Below are positions 8,846 through 17,490 of a stretch of DNA of 64,000 bases, piece by piece. The stretch's first letter is position 1; the number at the start of each line of letters is the position of its first letter. The DNA is from Massilia sp. IC2-477. GTDB lineage: Bacteria > Pseudomonadota > Gammaproteobacteria > Burkholderiales > Burkholderiaceae_D. The stretch spans positions 81,415 to 145,414 of the forward strand of contig NZ_JAJFEQ010000012.1 in NCBI RefSeq assembly GCF_020707265.1, given 5' to 3'. A model generated the notes under the pieces. The model had not been told where the DNA came from and did not search any database. It was given only the letters and a program-made list of their open reading frames with translations. A program made the translations under genes and the position numbers.

Positions 8846-9642
8846 ACTTGGGCCGCGCGGACCGGGTGTTCATCACCGGCGCCTCGAGCGGCATCGGCGC
8901 GGCGCTGGCGCGCGAATACGCGGCGCGCGGCGCTTCCCTCGGCCTGCTGGCGCGGCGCCGCCCCCTGCTCGAAGAACTGGCCGCCAGCCTCCCCCACCCC
9001 GAACGTCACCGCATCTATGCGGCCGACGTGACCGACAGCGAGGCAGTGGCAAATGCCGCGGCCGACTTCATCGCGGCAAACGGCGGCGCCGACATCGTCA
9101 TCGCCTGCGCCGGCATCTCGCACGGCACGCTCACCGAGCGCGCCGCCGACCTGGCGGTCTTCGACGCAGTGTTTGCCACCAATGTCAACGCCACGGTCGC
9201 CACCTTCGCCCCGTTCGTCGCGGCCATGAAGCAGCAGCAGGGCCCGCGCCGCCTGGTCGGGATCGGCAGCGTGGCCGGGATTCGCGGCATGCGTGGCGCC
9301 GGCGCCTACTGCGCCTCGAAAGCCGCGGTGCACAGCTACTGCGAATCGCTGCGCCTGGAGCTGCGCGCATCCGGCATCAAGGTGGTGACCATCGCCCCCG
9401 GCTACATCGATACCCCCATGACCCGCAACAACCGGTTTCCCATGCCTTTCCTGATGCCTGCCGAGCGCTTCGCGGCGCGGGCGGTCGAGGTGATCGCGCG
9501 CGGCAGCAGCTATCGCGTGCTGCCCTGGCAGATGGGCGTCGTCGCCAGGCTGCTGCGCCTGCTGCCCAACGCCCTGTTCGACTTTGCATTCTCGCGTGCT
9601 CCTACCAAGCAAAGGATCGACCAACAGCGGGGGGAAGCATGA
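8842..9642 (+). CDS. Short-chain dehydrogenase/reductase
   Basis: 266 residues. The nucleotide-binding motif TGASSGIG lies at 12-19, the catalytic tyrosine and lysine at Y156 and K160 (YCASK), and the catalytic serine is probably in GIGSVAG just before. The NNAG motif is replaced by ACAGIS. The GTG start at 8842 overlaps the dsbA stop (GTGA), and the gene overlaps birA at its end, so all three are translationally coupled. Substrate is not predictable; a hydrophobic C-terminal tail (about 225-255) suggests possible membrane contact. It resembles the group of SDRs annotated as acting on acyl or sterol-like substrates, but that is only a guess. Confidence 0.88.
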   Translation: MNLGRADRVFITGASSGIGAALAREYAARGASLGLLARRRPLLEELAASLPHPERHRIYAADVTDSEAVANAAADFIAANGGADIVIACAGISHGTLTERAADLAVFDAVFATNVNATVATFAPFVAAMKQQQGPRRLVGIGSVAGIRGMRGAGAYCASKAAVHSYCESLRLELRASGIKVVTIAPGYIDTPMTRNNRFPMPFLMPAERFAARAVEVIARGSSYRVLPWQMGVVARLLRLLPNALFDFAFSRAPTKQRIDQQRGEA

Positions 9643-10403
9643 ACGGCGAGCGCATCACCTCGCTGTCCCGTGCCGGCATCGCGGTCGAAGTCGTGCCGGA
9701 AACCGGCTCGACCAACGCCGACCTGCTGGCGCGCGCGCCACAGCTCACCGAACCGGTGCTGCTGGTCGCCGAGCACCAGAGCGCAGGCCGCGGCCGCGCC
9801 GGCCGCAGCTGGCTGTCGTCCAGTGAAAATTCGCTGACCTTCTCGCTGGCCTGGAAATTCGACGGTGGCCCCCAGATGCTGGCCGGGCTGCCGCTCGCGG
9901 TCGGCGTGGCGCTGGGCGATGCCCTCGGCACGCTCGGGGTGCAGGTGCAGCTGAAATGGCCGAACGACGTACTGAAGGACGGCGCCAAGCTGGCCGGGAT
10001 CCTGATCGAGACCCAGGCCGCGCAGGGCGGCGGCACCTGGGCCGTGATCGGCATCGGCCTGAACCTGATCATGCCGGACGAGGTCGAAGCGCAGCTCGGC
10101 CGCAGCGCCGCCGGCGCGCCCTGGCTGGCGCGCATGGAGCGCGACGTGCTGGTGGCCGCCCTGCTCGACGCGCTGGCCGATGCGCTGCGCCTGTTCGCAC
10201 GCCAGGGCTTTGGCGCCTTCAGCGCGCGCTGGAACCTGCGCCACGCCTGGCAGGGCCAGCCAGTCGTCATCCTCGACAACGGCCAGGTACTGCAGGAAGG
10301 CCTGGCCGCCGGCGTCGACGACAGCGGCCGCTTGCTGCTCGATACGGCGGAGGGCCGCAGCACGGTGCTGGCGGGCGATGTCTCGCTGCGGCTCAGTGAA
10401 TGA
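9639..10403 (+). CDS. birA: Biotin-[acetyl-CoA-carboxylase] ligase
   Basis: 254 residues. It activates biotin to biotinyl-AMP and attaches it to BCCP. The ligase signature GRGRAGR is at 50-56, the substrate loop begins with ETGSTN (21-26), and KWPNDV starts near 106. The small C-terminal SH3-like domain covers about 205-250. There is no N-terminal helix-turn-helix, so this is a class I ligase and cannot repress a biotin operon the way E. coli BirA does. The ATG overlaps the SDR stop codon by 4 bases. birA followed by coaX is a common betaproteobacterial pairing. Confidence 0.95.
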   Translation: MNGERITSLSRAGIAVEVVPETGSTNADLLARAPQLTEPVLLVAEHQSAGRGRAGRSWLSSSENSLTFSLAWKFDGGPQMLAGLPLAVGVALGDALGTLGVQVQLKWPNDVLKDGAKLAGILIETQAAQGGGTWAVIGIGLNLIMPDEVEAQLGRSAAGAPWLARMERDVLVAALLDALADALRLFARQGFGAFSARWNLRHAWQGQPVVILDNGQVLQEGLAAGVDDSGRLLLDTAEGRSTVLAGDVSLRLSE

Positions 10404-10416
10404 CAGAGGAGTAAGC

Positions 10417-11142
10417 ATGCTGCTGTTGATCGACGCCGGCAATACCCGCATCAAATGGGCGCTGGCCGCTCCCGGCGCGGCGCTGGGCGCCTGGACCCTG
10501 GCGGACGCCGTCTCGCACGCCAGCCTGGATGGTGCGGCGACGGCCTGGCGCGCAGCCGGCGTGGCGCGCGCCATCGTCTCCAACGTGGCCGGCGCCGCCG
10601 TGCGCGAGCGCATCGCCGCGGCCCTGCCCGAGGGCGTCGCCCTTGAATGGTTCGCCTCCGGCGAGGAACGGGCCGGCCTGCGCAACGGCTACCGCAATCC
10701 GGCCCAGCTGGGCTGCGACCGCTTCGCCGCCGCCATCGGCGCGCGCGCCCTGGCGCCCGGCCAGGACCTGATCGTGGCCACCTGCGGCACCGCGACCACG
10801 GTCGATGCCGTCAGCGCCGACGGCCGCTTCATCGGCGGCATGATCCTGCCGGGCCTGGCCCTGATGGCAGGTTCGCTGGCGCGCAACACGGCCCAGCTGC
10901 CGCAGGTGACGCCCGGGGCCGCGCCGCCTCCTGTCTTCGGCGACAACACCGACGACGCGATCGTCTCCGGCGTGCTGTCGGCCCAGGCCGGCGCGATCGA
11001 GCGCGCCTGTGCGGCCCATGGCGCCACGGCCTGCATCCTCTCTGGCGGCGCTGCGCCCTACATCGCCCCGGTCCTCAAGTTCTCCTGCCGGCTGGTCGAT
11101 AACATCGTGCTGGTCGGCCTGCACGCGGCGGCCGTCCAATGA
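10417..11142 (+). CDS. coaX: Type III pantothenate kinase
   Basis: 241 residues. It phosphorylates pantothenate, the first step of CoA synthesis. The ASKHA fold begins with the phosphate-binding DAGNTRIKW (6-14). The second motif is in the ATCGTATTVDA block and the third in ILSGGAA near the C-terminus. The frame is open further upstream, antisense to nothing but overlapping birA; ATG 10417 is chosen because a perfect AGAGGAG ribosome binding site ends 5 bases before it. In Bordetella the homologue is known as Bvg accessory factor. Confidence 0.95.
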   Translation: MLLLIDAGNTRIKWALAAPGAALGAWTLADAVSHASLDGAATAWRAAGVARAIVSNVAGAAVRERIAAALPEGVALEWFASGEERAGLRNGYRNPAQLGCDRFAAAIGARALAPGQDLIVATCGTATTVDAVSADGRFIGGMILPGLALMAGSLARNTAQLPQVTPGAAPPPVFGDNTDDAIVSGVLSAQAGAIERACAAHGATACILSGGAAPYIAPVLKFSCRLVDNIVLVGLHAAAVQ

Positions 11143-11155
11143 ACGGAGAACGCAC

Positions 11156-11866
11156 TTGTTGAAGTTCGTATTCTGGGTACTCGTGGCGCTGAACGCCGCG
11201 CTGTTCGCCTATGCCCAGGGCTACCTCGGCAAGCCCGCGGGCGGCGAGCGCGAGCCGCAGCGCCTCAAGAGCCAGCTGGCCACCGAGCGCATGGTGATGC
11301 TCTCGCCAAGCGAGGCCCGCGCCGCCGCCGAAGCCATCCCGGCGCCGGCCGAGGCGCCCGTCACCGAACCGGCCCCGGCCCCGGTGGCTCCGCGGGTCGA
11401 GACCATCGCCTGCACCCAGGCTGGCGCCTTTGCCGCCGGCGACGCGCGCCGTTTCGAAACCCGCATCGCCCGCCTCGACCTGGGCGCGCGCGCCACCCGT
11501 ACCAGCGTCCCCTTCCAGGAAGTCACCAGCCACCTGGTCTACCTGCCTCCGAACGGCGGCAAGGAAGGCGCCGACCGCCGCGTGGCCGAGCTGAAGGAAA
11601 AAGGCGTGCAGAATTTCTTCGTGATGCAGGGCGAGTCGCCGCTCAAGTGGGCGGTGTCGCTGGGCGTGTTCAAGACCGAAACGGCGGCGCAGACCCTGGC
11701 CGCGGCCCTGGGCAAGCAGGGCATCCGTGGCGTGCGTGTGCTGCCGCGCGGACCGCAGGGCACGCGCGCGGCCTGGCAGTTCCGCGACCTCACTGCCGGC
11801 GAACGCGCGCAGGTAGCCGGGATTGCCGACGACTTCGCCGGCGTCCAGCTGCGCCCCTGCGGCTAG
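11156..11866 (+). CDS. SPOR-like domain protein with one membrane anchor
   Basis: 236 residues from TTG 11156, placed 7 bases after GGAG and 13 bases after the coaX stop. An N-terminal hydrophobic segment (about 3-20) should anchor it in the inner membrane. A charged and then Pro/Ala-rich region follows (about 28-85). Two repeated SPOR-like regions seem present: one around the THLVYLPP stretch and one in the C-terminal 80 residues (SPLKWAVSLGVF, then IRGVRVLP). This is the second SPOR-type protein of the same operon. The alternative start TTG 11159 differs by one residue. Function is probably envelope-related but not proven. Confidence 0.75.
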   Translation: MLKFVFWVLVALNAALFAYAQGYLGKPAGGEREPQRLKSQLATERMVMLSPSEARAAAEAIPAPAEAPVTEPAPAPVAPRVETIACTQAGAFAAGDARRFETRIARLDLGARATRTSVPFQEVTSHLVYLPPNGGKEGADRRVAELKEKGVQNFFVMQGESPLKWAVSLGVFKTETAAQTLAAALGKQGIRGVRVLPRGPQGTRAAWQFRDLTAGERAQVAGIADDFAGVQLRPCG

Positions 11867-11873
11867 TCATCAT

Positions 11874-11934
11874 TTGTGCAACAAATTGGTTGCACAATCG
11901 CCGCAGCGCTCTATAATGCAACCATTACGTTGCA
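11874..11934 (+). promoter_or_regulatory. Sigma-70 promoter with two matching ArsR-type operators
   Basis: Two inverted repeats share the form TGCAAC-N6-GTTGCA. The first, TTGTGCAAC/GTTGCACAA, has 9-base arms at 11874-11882 and 11889-11897. The second has arms at 11917-11922 and 11929-11934. Between and within them lies a promoter: TTGCAC at 11890-11895 and TATAAT at 11912-11917, spacer 16. The first operator covers the -35 box and the second covers the end of the -10 box and the start site. Centres are 40 bases apart, near four helical turns. The likely ligand is the ArsR-family protein encoded at 12452. Confidence 0.8.
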
Positions 11935-11949
11935 CTTCATGGAGAGGCT

Positions 11950-12465
11950 ATGGACCCGCTTGACCGTATCGAAAAGTCGATCGACCTGCGCGCGAACATC
12001 GAACGCGTGTGGCAGGCGATCACTGACCACAAGGAATTCAGCCAGTGGTTCGGGGTGGCGCTGGACCAGCCCTTCCAGCCCGGCCGCACCATCACCGGCT
12101 CGTTCAACATGACGTTTGACGAAGGCAAGATCATGGAGCGCCAGCGCGCGCTCGGCGTCGAGCCGTCCGGCATCCGCCCGATCCCGCCCAGCACCGTGTT
12201 CTGCACGGTCGAGCGCATGGAGGCGCCGCATGCCTTCAGCTTCCGCTGGATCCCCTACGGCATCGACGCCGAATGCGATCCGGCCACCGAGCCCACCACC
12301 CTGGTCGAATTCACGCTGGCCGCCACGGCTGGCGGCACCCGGCTGACGATCGTCGAGTCGGGCTTTGCGCGCGTGCCGGAACACCGCCGGCTGCGCGCCT
12401 TCCGCATGAACGAAGGCGGCTGGGCGGCGCAGGCGAACAACATCCAGCGCCATGTCGAACGATAG
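11950..12465 (+). CDS. SRPBCC/AHSA1-family protein
   Basis: 171 residues. It has the helix-grip START-like fold of the AHSA1 group: IRANIERVWQAITD-type N-terminus, HKEFSQWFG, then FTLAATAGGTRLTIVESGF and a C-terminal helix with GGWAAQ. Such proteins bind small hydrophobic ligands; the ligand here is unknown. GGAGAGG precedes ATG 11950. The last 14 bases overlap the ArsR-family gene, an arrangement seen often for AHSA1/ArsR pairs, so the product and the regulator probably respond to the same signal. Confidence 0.85.
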   Translation: MDPLDRIEKSIDLRANIERVWQAITDHKEFSQWFGVALDQPFQPGRTITGSFNMTFDEGKIMERQRALGVEPSGIRPIPPSTVFCTVERMEAPHAFSFRWIPYGIDAECDPATEPTTLVEFTLAATAGGTRLTIVESGFARVPEHRRLRAFRMNEGGWAAQANNIQRHVER

Positions 12466-12778
12466 TCGCGGGGAACTGGCCCAGGTGTTCGCGGCGCTGG
12501 GCGACGGTGTGCGCCTCCAGTTGATCAGCCGACTGCTCGCTGCCGGGGCCCTGTCGGCCACGGCCCTGGCGGGCGGCGAAACGATCAGCCGCCAGGCCAT
12601 CGTCAAACATCTGCAGGTGCTGGAGTCGGCGGGACTGGTGACGCACAGCCGCCAGGGGCGCGAAGTGCTGTACGCGCTCGATGCGCGCCGCCTGCAGGAG
12701 GCGCGCGCCTATCTCGACGCCGTATCAAGCCACTGGGATGCCTCCCTGGAGCGGCTGCGCAAGCTGGTCGATTCTTAA
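12452..12778 (+). CDS. ArsR-family transcriptional regulator
   Basis: 108 residues, a single winged helix. FAALGDGVRLQLISRLL opens the domain, the recognition helix is in ISRQAIVKHLQVLESAGLV and the wing is SRQGREVLYAL. No CxC or other metal-binding cysteines are present, so it is not a metal sensor of the SmtB/ArsR type. It overlaps the SRPBCC gene and probably represses the common promoter at 11874-11934. Confidence 0.88.
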   Translation: MSNDSRGELAQVFAALGDGVRLQLISRLLAAGALSATALAGGETISRQAIVKHLQVLESAGLVTHSRQGREVLYALDARRLQEARAYLDAVSSHWDASLERLRKLVDS

Positions 12779-12792
12779 GGCAAAAGCCCCGC

Positions 12793-13809
12793 TCAGCGCT
12801 TGACGACGATCGGCTTCAGGCCGAACGCCGCCGGCACCGAGCGTGCCGCCGCGAGCGCATCGTCGCGGCTGTCGAAGGGGCCGGCGAACAGGCGGTTCAC
12901 GGAACCGGCCTTGACCACTTCGAGCGTACCGAGTTCGACGCCGGCCTGGCTCAGGCGCTCGCTCATGGCTTCCGCGGTGCCGCTGCGGCTGTAGGCGCCC
13001 AGCTGCACATAGAAGCCGGTTTGGGCCTTCTGCACCGGCGCCACCGGTGCCAGCTGGGCCAGCGCCGCGCTGTCGGTGCGCACCCGGTCTTCCAGCATCA
13101 GGGCCGCGATTTCCGGCGGCGCCGACTGCGCTTCGGATACGAGCATGCGGCGCTCCGAGGGCATGTGGAGGGGATCGTTGGGGAACAGGCGCTCGATCTC
13201 GACCTGGTGGCTGCCCTTGCCCAGCAGGCCGAGCTTCAGCGCCGCCGTGTAGGAAACATCGACGATGCGGCTGGCGTGGAAAGGGCCGCGGTCGTTGATG
13301 CGCACCACCACCGACTTGCCGCTGTCGACGCTGGTGATGCGCGCATACGAGGGAATCGGCAGCGTCGGGTGGGCCGCCGTCATCTTGTACATGTCGTACA
13401 GCTCGCCCGACGAGGTCTTCTGGCCGTGGAACTTGACGCCATACCAGCTGGCCACGCCACGCTGGACGAAAGCGTTTTCGTGCAGGATCGGGGTATAGGA
13501 CTGGCCGAACACGGAATACGGGCGGTTCGCCCATTTCGCGTAGGGCTCGGCCTTGACGACCGCGTCGGGCACGTCCATCAGGCCGGGCGGGATGTTGGCG
13601 CCGGGACCGTCGTCCTTGTAGTAGCCGCCGCGGCCGGAATTGGCGGGCGGCAGGTTTGGCGTGTCATGCTTGACCGTGGGATGCTTCCACGGCAGCGGGA
13701 TCAGGCTTTTATGTTCGCCGGTCTCGGTGGTGCTGCAACCGGTGGCGAGGCTTGCCAACACAATGACCGCGGTGATGGTCGTAGCAAGTTGTCTTCTTGG
13801 AACGGCCAT
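12793..13809 (-). CDS. rlpA: Septal ring lytic transglycosylase RlpA
   Basis: 338 residues, outer-membrane lipoprotein. The signal peptide ends in a lipobox LATGC near residue 25. The double-psi beta-barrel domain (about 115-205) contains GVASWYG, SGELYDMYKMTAAH and VVVRINDRGPF, the family hallmarks. A SPOR domain occupies the C-terminal 75 residues. It cleaves peptidoglycan lacking stem peptides at the septum. It follows rodA by 17 bases, the usual position at the end of the mre-mrd cluster, and is the third SPOR protein in the first 14 kb. Confidence 0.93.
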   Translation of the reverse strand: MAVPRRQLATTITAVIVLASLATGCSTTETGEHKSLIPLPWKHPTVKHDTPNLPPANSGRGGYYKDDGPGANIPPGLMDVPDAVVKAEPYAKWANRPYSVFGQSYTPILHENAFVQRGVASWYGVKFHGQKTSSGELYDMYKMTAAHPTLPIPSYARITSVDSGKSVVVRINDRGPFHASRIVDVSYTAALKLGLLGKGSHQVEIERLFPNDPLHMPSERRMLVSEAQSAPPEIAALMLEDRVRTDSAALAQLAPVAPVQKAQTGFYVQLGAYSRSGTAEAMSERLSQAGVELGTLEVVKAGSVNRLFAGPFDSRDDALAAARSVPAAFGLKPIVVKR

Positions 13810-13826
13810 GCGCGGTCCTTGTTCTG

Positions 13827-14942
13827 TTACGTCTGCACTAGTTTACGATGTCTTTGAATACTCATCAATATACCAGCGCCGAGACCCAGCGTAATAAACG
13901 CAGTTCCGCCATAGCTCATGAAAGGTAAGGGAACTCCAACGACAGGCAGGATTCCGCTCACCATGCCCATGTTAACGAAAGCATAAGTGAAGAAAATCAT
14001 CGTGATCGCACCGGCCAGCAGGCGGGTGAAGGTGTTCGGCGCATTGGCCGCAATCATGAGCCCGCGTGCAATCAGCATCAGGTAGACAAACAGCAGGAAG
14101 CAGTTGCCGATCAGCCCGAATTCTTCCGAATACACCGAGAACAGGAAGTCGGTGGTCTGCTCGGGCACGAATTCCAGGGCGCCCTGGGTGCCCTTGGCAT
14201 AGCCCTTGCCCATCAGGCCGCCCGAGCCGATGGCGATCTCGGACTGGATGATGTGGAAGCCTTTGCCCAGCGGGTCGGTGGTCGGGTCGATCAGGGTCAT
14301 GACCCGCTCGCGCTGGTAGTCGTGCATCATCGACCAGCCCACCGGCAGCGCGGCGGCACCGGCCACGCCCAGGCCTGCCAGCGCCTTCCACGGCAGGCCG
14401 GCCAGGAAGATCACGTAGAAGCCAGAGGCGCCCACCATCAGCGCGGTGCCGAGGTCGGGCTGCTTGGCGATCAGGGTGAAGGGCACGGCGAGCAGTATCC
14501 CGGCGACCAGGAAGTTTTTCCAGTTGGCGGCAGTGGCGCGCTGCTGGAAGTACCAGGCCAGCATCAGCGGTGTCGCGATCTTCAGGATCTCGGAAGGCTG
14601 GATGTCGACGCCCACGTACAGCCAGCGCCGCGCGCCCTTCTTGATGATGCCGAACAGGGCCACCGCGATCAGCAGCGTGACCCCGACCGTATAGATCGGC
14701 ACGGCGAGGCGCATCAGGGTCTGGGGCGGCACGTTGGCGGCGATCCACATCACGCCGAAGGCCAGCAGGAAGTTGCGGATCTGGTGTTCCACGCGGTCCG
14801 GGTATTCCGCGCCGGCCGAGGTCATCGTGATAATACTGGTCATCATCAGGATGAACAGCACGATGCCGAGCGGCCAGTCGAAGACCGCGAAATACGGACG
14901 CAGGCGGCGCCGCAGCGAGCGGCGTTCTGGAATGTGCGCCAT
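13827..14942 (-). CDS. rodA: Peptidoglycan glycosyltransferase RodA
   Basis: 371 residues, SEDS-family membrane glycosyltransferase of the elongation machinery, partner of PBP2. About ten hydrophobic segments are visible. Family motifs include KQPDLGTALM, WSMMHDYQRERVMTLIDP and the late loop PVVGVPLPFMSYGGTAFIT. It begins 3 bases after the mrdA stop. Confidence 0.96.
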   Translation of the reverse strand: MAHIPERRSLRRRLRPYFAVFDWPLGIVLFILMMTSIITMTSAGAEYPDRVEHQIRNFLLAFGVMWIAANVPPQTLMRLAVPIYTVGVTLLIAVALFGIIKKGARRWLYVGVDIQPSEILKIATPLMLAWYFQQRATAANWKNFLVAGILLAVPFTLIAKQPDLGTALMVGASGFYVIFLAGLPWKALAGLGVAGAAALPVGWSMMHDYQRERVMTLIDPTTDPLGKGFHIIQSEIAIGSGGLMGKGYAKGTQGALEFVPEQTTDFLFSVYSEEFGLIGNCFLLFVYLMLIARGLMIAANAPNTFTRLLAGAITMIFFTYAFVNMGMVSGILPVVGVPLPFMSYGGTAFITLGLGAGILMSIQRHRKLVQT

Positions 14943-14945
14943 GGC

Positions 14946-16949
14946 TTATTCCTTTCGAGTGGCTTGGGGGCCGGCTGCCGCGGCGGCGGCATGGACGACC
15001 GGCGCGGCCGGCGCGGCAGGCGTCGTGGCCTTGGGCGCAGCCGGCGCGGGAGCAGCGCCTGGCGCAGCAGGATCCTTCGGCACCGGCGGTTTCGGACGCT
15101 TGCCCAGCAAGTAGTAGTCGAGCGCCTTGCGCGCGATCGGCGCCGCGAACGAGGCGCCGAAGCCGACGTTCTCGACGATCAGCGCCAGCGCGATCTTCGG
15201 GTTGTCTGCGGGCGCAAACGCTACGTACAGCGCGTTGTCGCGGTGGCGTTCGTCGATGGCGCTGGCGTTGTACTTCTGGCCCTTCAGGCCGATCACCTGC
15301 GCGGTGCCGGTCTTGCCTGCCGAGATGTAACCGGCATTGGCAAAGGCACGGTGGCCGGTGCCGTAGGACTCCTGGGTCACGCCCACCATGGTGTGCTTGA
15401 TGAAATCGATGTTCTCCTGCTTGAGCGGGATGCGCCGGGTTTCCTTGGGCACGGTCAGCGAACGCTGTTTGGTGGCGCCGTCCTCGATGATCTTGACCAG
15501 GTGCGGCTTCATCACGACGCCGTTGTTGGCCAGGGTCGAGACCGCGTGCGCCAGCTGGATCATCGAGTAGGTGTTGAACCCCTGCCCGATCGAGATCGAG
15601 ATGGTGTCGCCGCCCACCCACTTGCCCGCGCGCGGGTTCTTGCGGAAGCGGTTCGCCTTCCATTCCTTGGAGGGACGCACACCGGCCTTTTCATGCTCGA
15701 GGTCGATGCCGCTCAGTTCGCCGAAGCCGAACTGCTTCATGAAGTTCGAGATGTTATCGATGCCCATCTCGTTGCCGAGCTGGTAGTAATAGGTGTCGCA
15801 GGACTCCACCACCGACTTGTACATGTCGACGTAGCCGTGCCCGCCCGGCTTGTCGTCGTTGAAGCGGTGCCCGCCCAGCATGTAGAAGCCGGGGTCGCGG
15901 ATGCCGTCCGACGGCTTGCGGAAGCCCATCTCGAGCGCGGCCAGGGCCATGAAGGGCTTGAAGGTCGAGCCCGGCGGGTAGCCGCCGGACAGCGGGCGGT
16001 TCATCAGCGGCCGGTCGAGCGAGGTGTTGAGCTCGTTCCAGTTCTGGCTGTCGATGCCGTCCACGAACAGGTTGGGGTCGTAGCCCGGGCGCGACACGTA
16101 GGCCAGCACGTCGCCGGTGCTTGGTTCGATCGCGACCAGCGCGCCGCGGTTCTCCCCAAAAGCTTCCTCGACCACCTTCTGCAGCTCGATGTCGATCGAC
16201 AGGATCAGGTTGCTGCCCGGAGTCGGCGCGGTGCGCGACAGGGTGCGGATCGCGCGCCCGAAAGCGGTGCGCTCGACCTGCTCGTAGCCGGTGGTGCCGT
16301 GCAGGTAGCTCTCGTACTTCTTCTCCACGCCTTCCTTGCCGATATGCTCGGTGCCGTTGTAGTTGGCGTCCAGGCCGTCCTCTTCGAGCTGGGCGGCTTC
16401 CTTCTGGTTGATGCGGCCGATGTAGCCGATCACGTGCGATGCGGTCTCGCCCAGCGGGTACTGGCGGAACAGGCGCGCCTGCACGTCCACGCCCGGGAAG
16501 CGGAAACGCTGCGCGGTGAAGCGCGCCACTTCGTCGTCGGTCAGGCGGGTGCGCAGCGGCACGCTGGAGAAGGTGCGCGACTCTTCCATCAGGCGCTTGA
16601 AGCGGCGCCGGTCGCGCGGCTCGATGGTGACCAGCTTGGACAGCTCGTCGATCACCGATTCGAGGTTGGCCTGCAGCTTGGACGGCGTGATCTCGAGCGT
16701 ATAGGCGGAGTAGTTGCGCGCCAGGACCACGCCGTTGCGGTCCACGATCAGGCCGCGGTTGGGCACGATCGGCACCAGCGCGATGCGGTTGTCCTCGGCC
16801 TGGAGCATGAATTTGTCGTGCTGCATCACCTGCAGCCAGACGAAGCGCGCCACCAGCAGGCCGAAGCAGATGAAGACGAGGGCCACCATGGCGGTCAGGC
16901 GCAGGCGGAACTGGTGGATCTCGCGGTCGTTGTCCTTGAACTCGGTCAC
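14946..16949 (-). CDS. mrdA: Penicillin-binding protein 2
   Basis: 667 residues, transpeptidase of cell elongation, working with RodA and MreBCD. A short cytoplasmic N-terminus and one membrane segment (about 17-38) are followed by the dimerisation domain and the transpeptidase domain. The active serine is in GSTFKPF, the second motif position reads SCD, and the KTG box is in SAGKTGTAQV. The last 45 or so residues form a Pro/Ala tail beyond the catalytic domain. It lies 22 bases after mreD. Confidence 0.96.
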   Translation of the reverse strand: MTEFKDNDREIHQFRLRLTAMVALVFICFGLLVARFVWLQVMQHDKFMLQAEDNRIALVPIVPNRGLIVDRNGVVLARNYSAYTLEITPSKLQANLESVIDELSKLVTIEPRDRRRFKRLMEESRTFSSVPLRTRLTDDEVARFTAQRFRFPGVDVQARLFRQYPLGETASHVIGYIGRINQKEAAQLEEDGLDANYNGTEHIGKEGVEKKYESYLHGTTGYEQVERTAFGRAIRTLSRTAPTPGSNLILSIDIELQKVVEEAFGENRGALVAIEPSTGDVLAYVSRPGYDPNLFVDGIDSQNWNELNTSLDRPLMNRPLSGGYPPGSTFKPFMALAALEMGFRKPSDGIRDPGFYMLGGHRFNDDKPGGHGYVDMYKSVVESCDTYYYQLGNEMGIDNISNFMKQFGFGELSGIDLEHEKAGVRPSKEWKANRFRKNPRAGKWVGGDTISISIGQGFNTYSMIQLAHAVSTLANNGVVMKPHLVKIIEDGATKQRSLTVPKETRRIPLKQENIDFIKHTMVGVTQESYGTGHRAFANAGYISAGKTGTAQVIGLKGQKYNASAIDERHRDNALYVAFAPADNPKIALALIVENVGFGASFAAPIARKALDYYLLGKRPKPPVPKDPAAPGAAPAPAAPKATTPAAPAAPVVHAAAAAAGPQATRKE

Positions 16950-16971
16950 GGCTTGCTTCTGGTCTCAGGTA

Positions 16972-17490
16972 TCAGATCGGGCGGGTATGGTCGCGGTCGA
17001 CGGCGCGGCGCTGCGGCGCCAGCAGCAGCCAGGTAATCAGCGGCCACAGCGCCACCGCCACCACGCTCTCGGCAAAGTGCAGCAGGCCCGGGAAGCGTCC
17101 CGATGCGGTGAAGTGCACGAAGGCCTGCACCGCCTGCGCCAGCAGCAGCAGCGGGAACACATGCATGGCCTGGGTCAGCATGCTGAACCACAGTACGCGG
17201 CGGTGGATCATGATGGCCAGGTAGGACAGCAGCGTATAGGCCAGCGCGTTCTCGCCCAGCAGGCTGGCGTCGTGCACGTCCATCAGGAGGCCCATGACGA
17301 AGGCGACGCCGATGCCGACCTTGCGCGGCTGGTGGATGCCCCAGAAGACCAGCACCAGCGCGACGAAGTCGGGCGCGCCGACCCAGCGTCCCAGCGGCAG
17401 CAGGTTGAGCATGAAGGCGCAGACCAGGCTGAAGGTGATGAACAGCGGGCTGACGGGCAGCAGGATGTAATGCGGGCGGTTACCGGGCAT
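16972..17490 (-). CDS. mreD: Rod-shape-determining protein MreD
   Basis: 172 residues with five or six hydrophobic segments and no large soluble domain. The N-terminus (YILLPVSPLFITFSLV) and the GLLMDVHDASLLGENALAY block match MreD. It overlaps mreC by 11 bases. It helps couple cytoplasmic MreB to the periplasmic wall machinery. Confidence 0.92.
   Translation of the reverse strand: MPGNRPHYILLPVSPLFITFSLVCAFMLNLLPLGRWVGAPDFVALVLVFWGIHQPRKVGIGVAFVMGLLMDVHDASLLGENALAYTLLSYLAIMIHRRVLWFSMLTQAMHVFPLLLLAQAVQAFVHFTASGRFPGLLHFAESVVAVALWPLITWLLLAPQRRAVDRDHTRPI

Noticed and set aside
14253..17036. Plus-strand frame of over 900 codons opposite rodA-mrdA
   Set aside because: Same antisense effect; the minus strand carries intact SEDS and PBP2 motifs.
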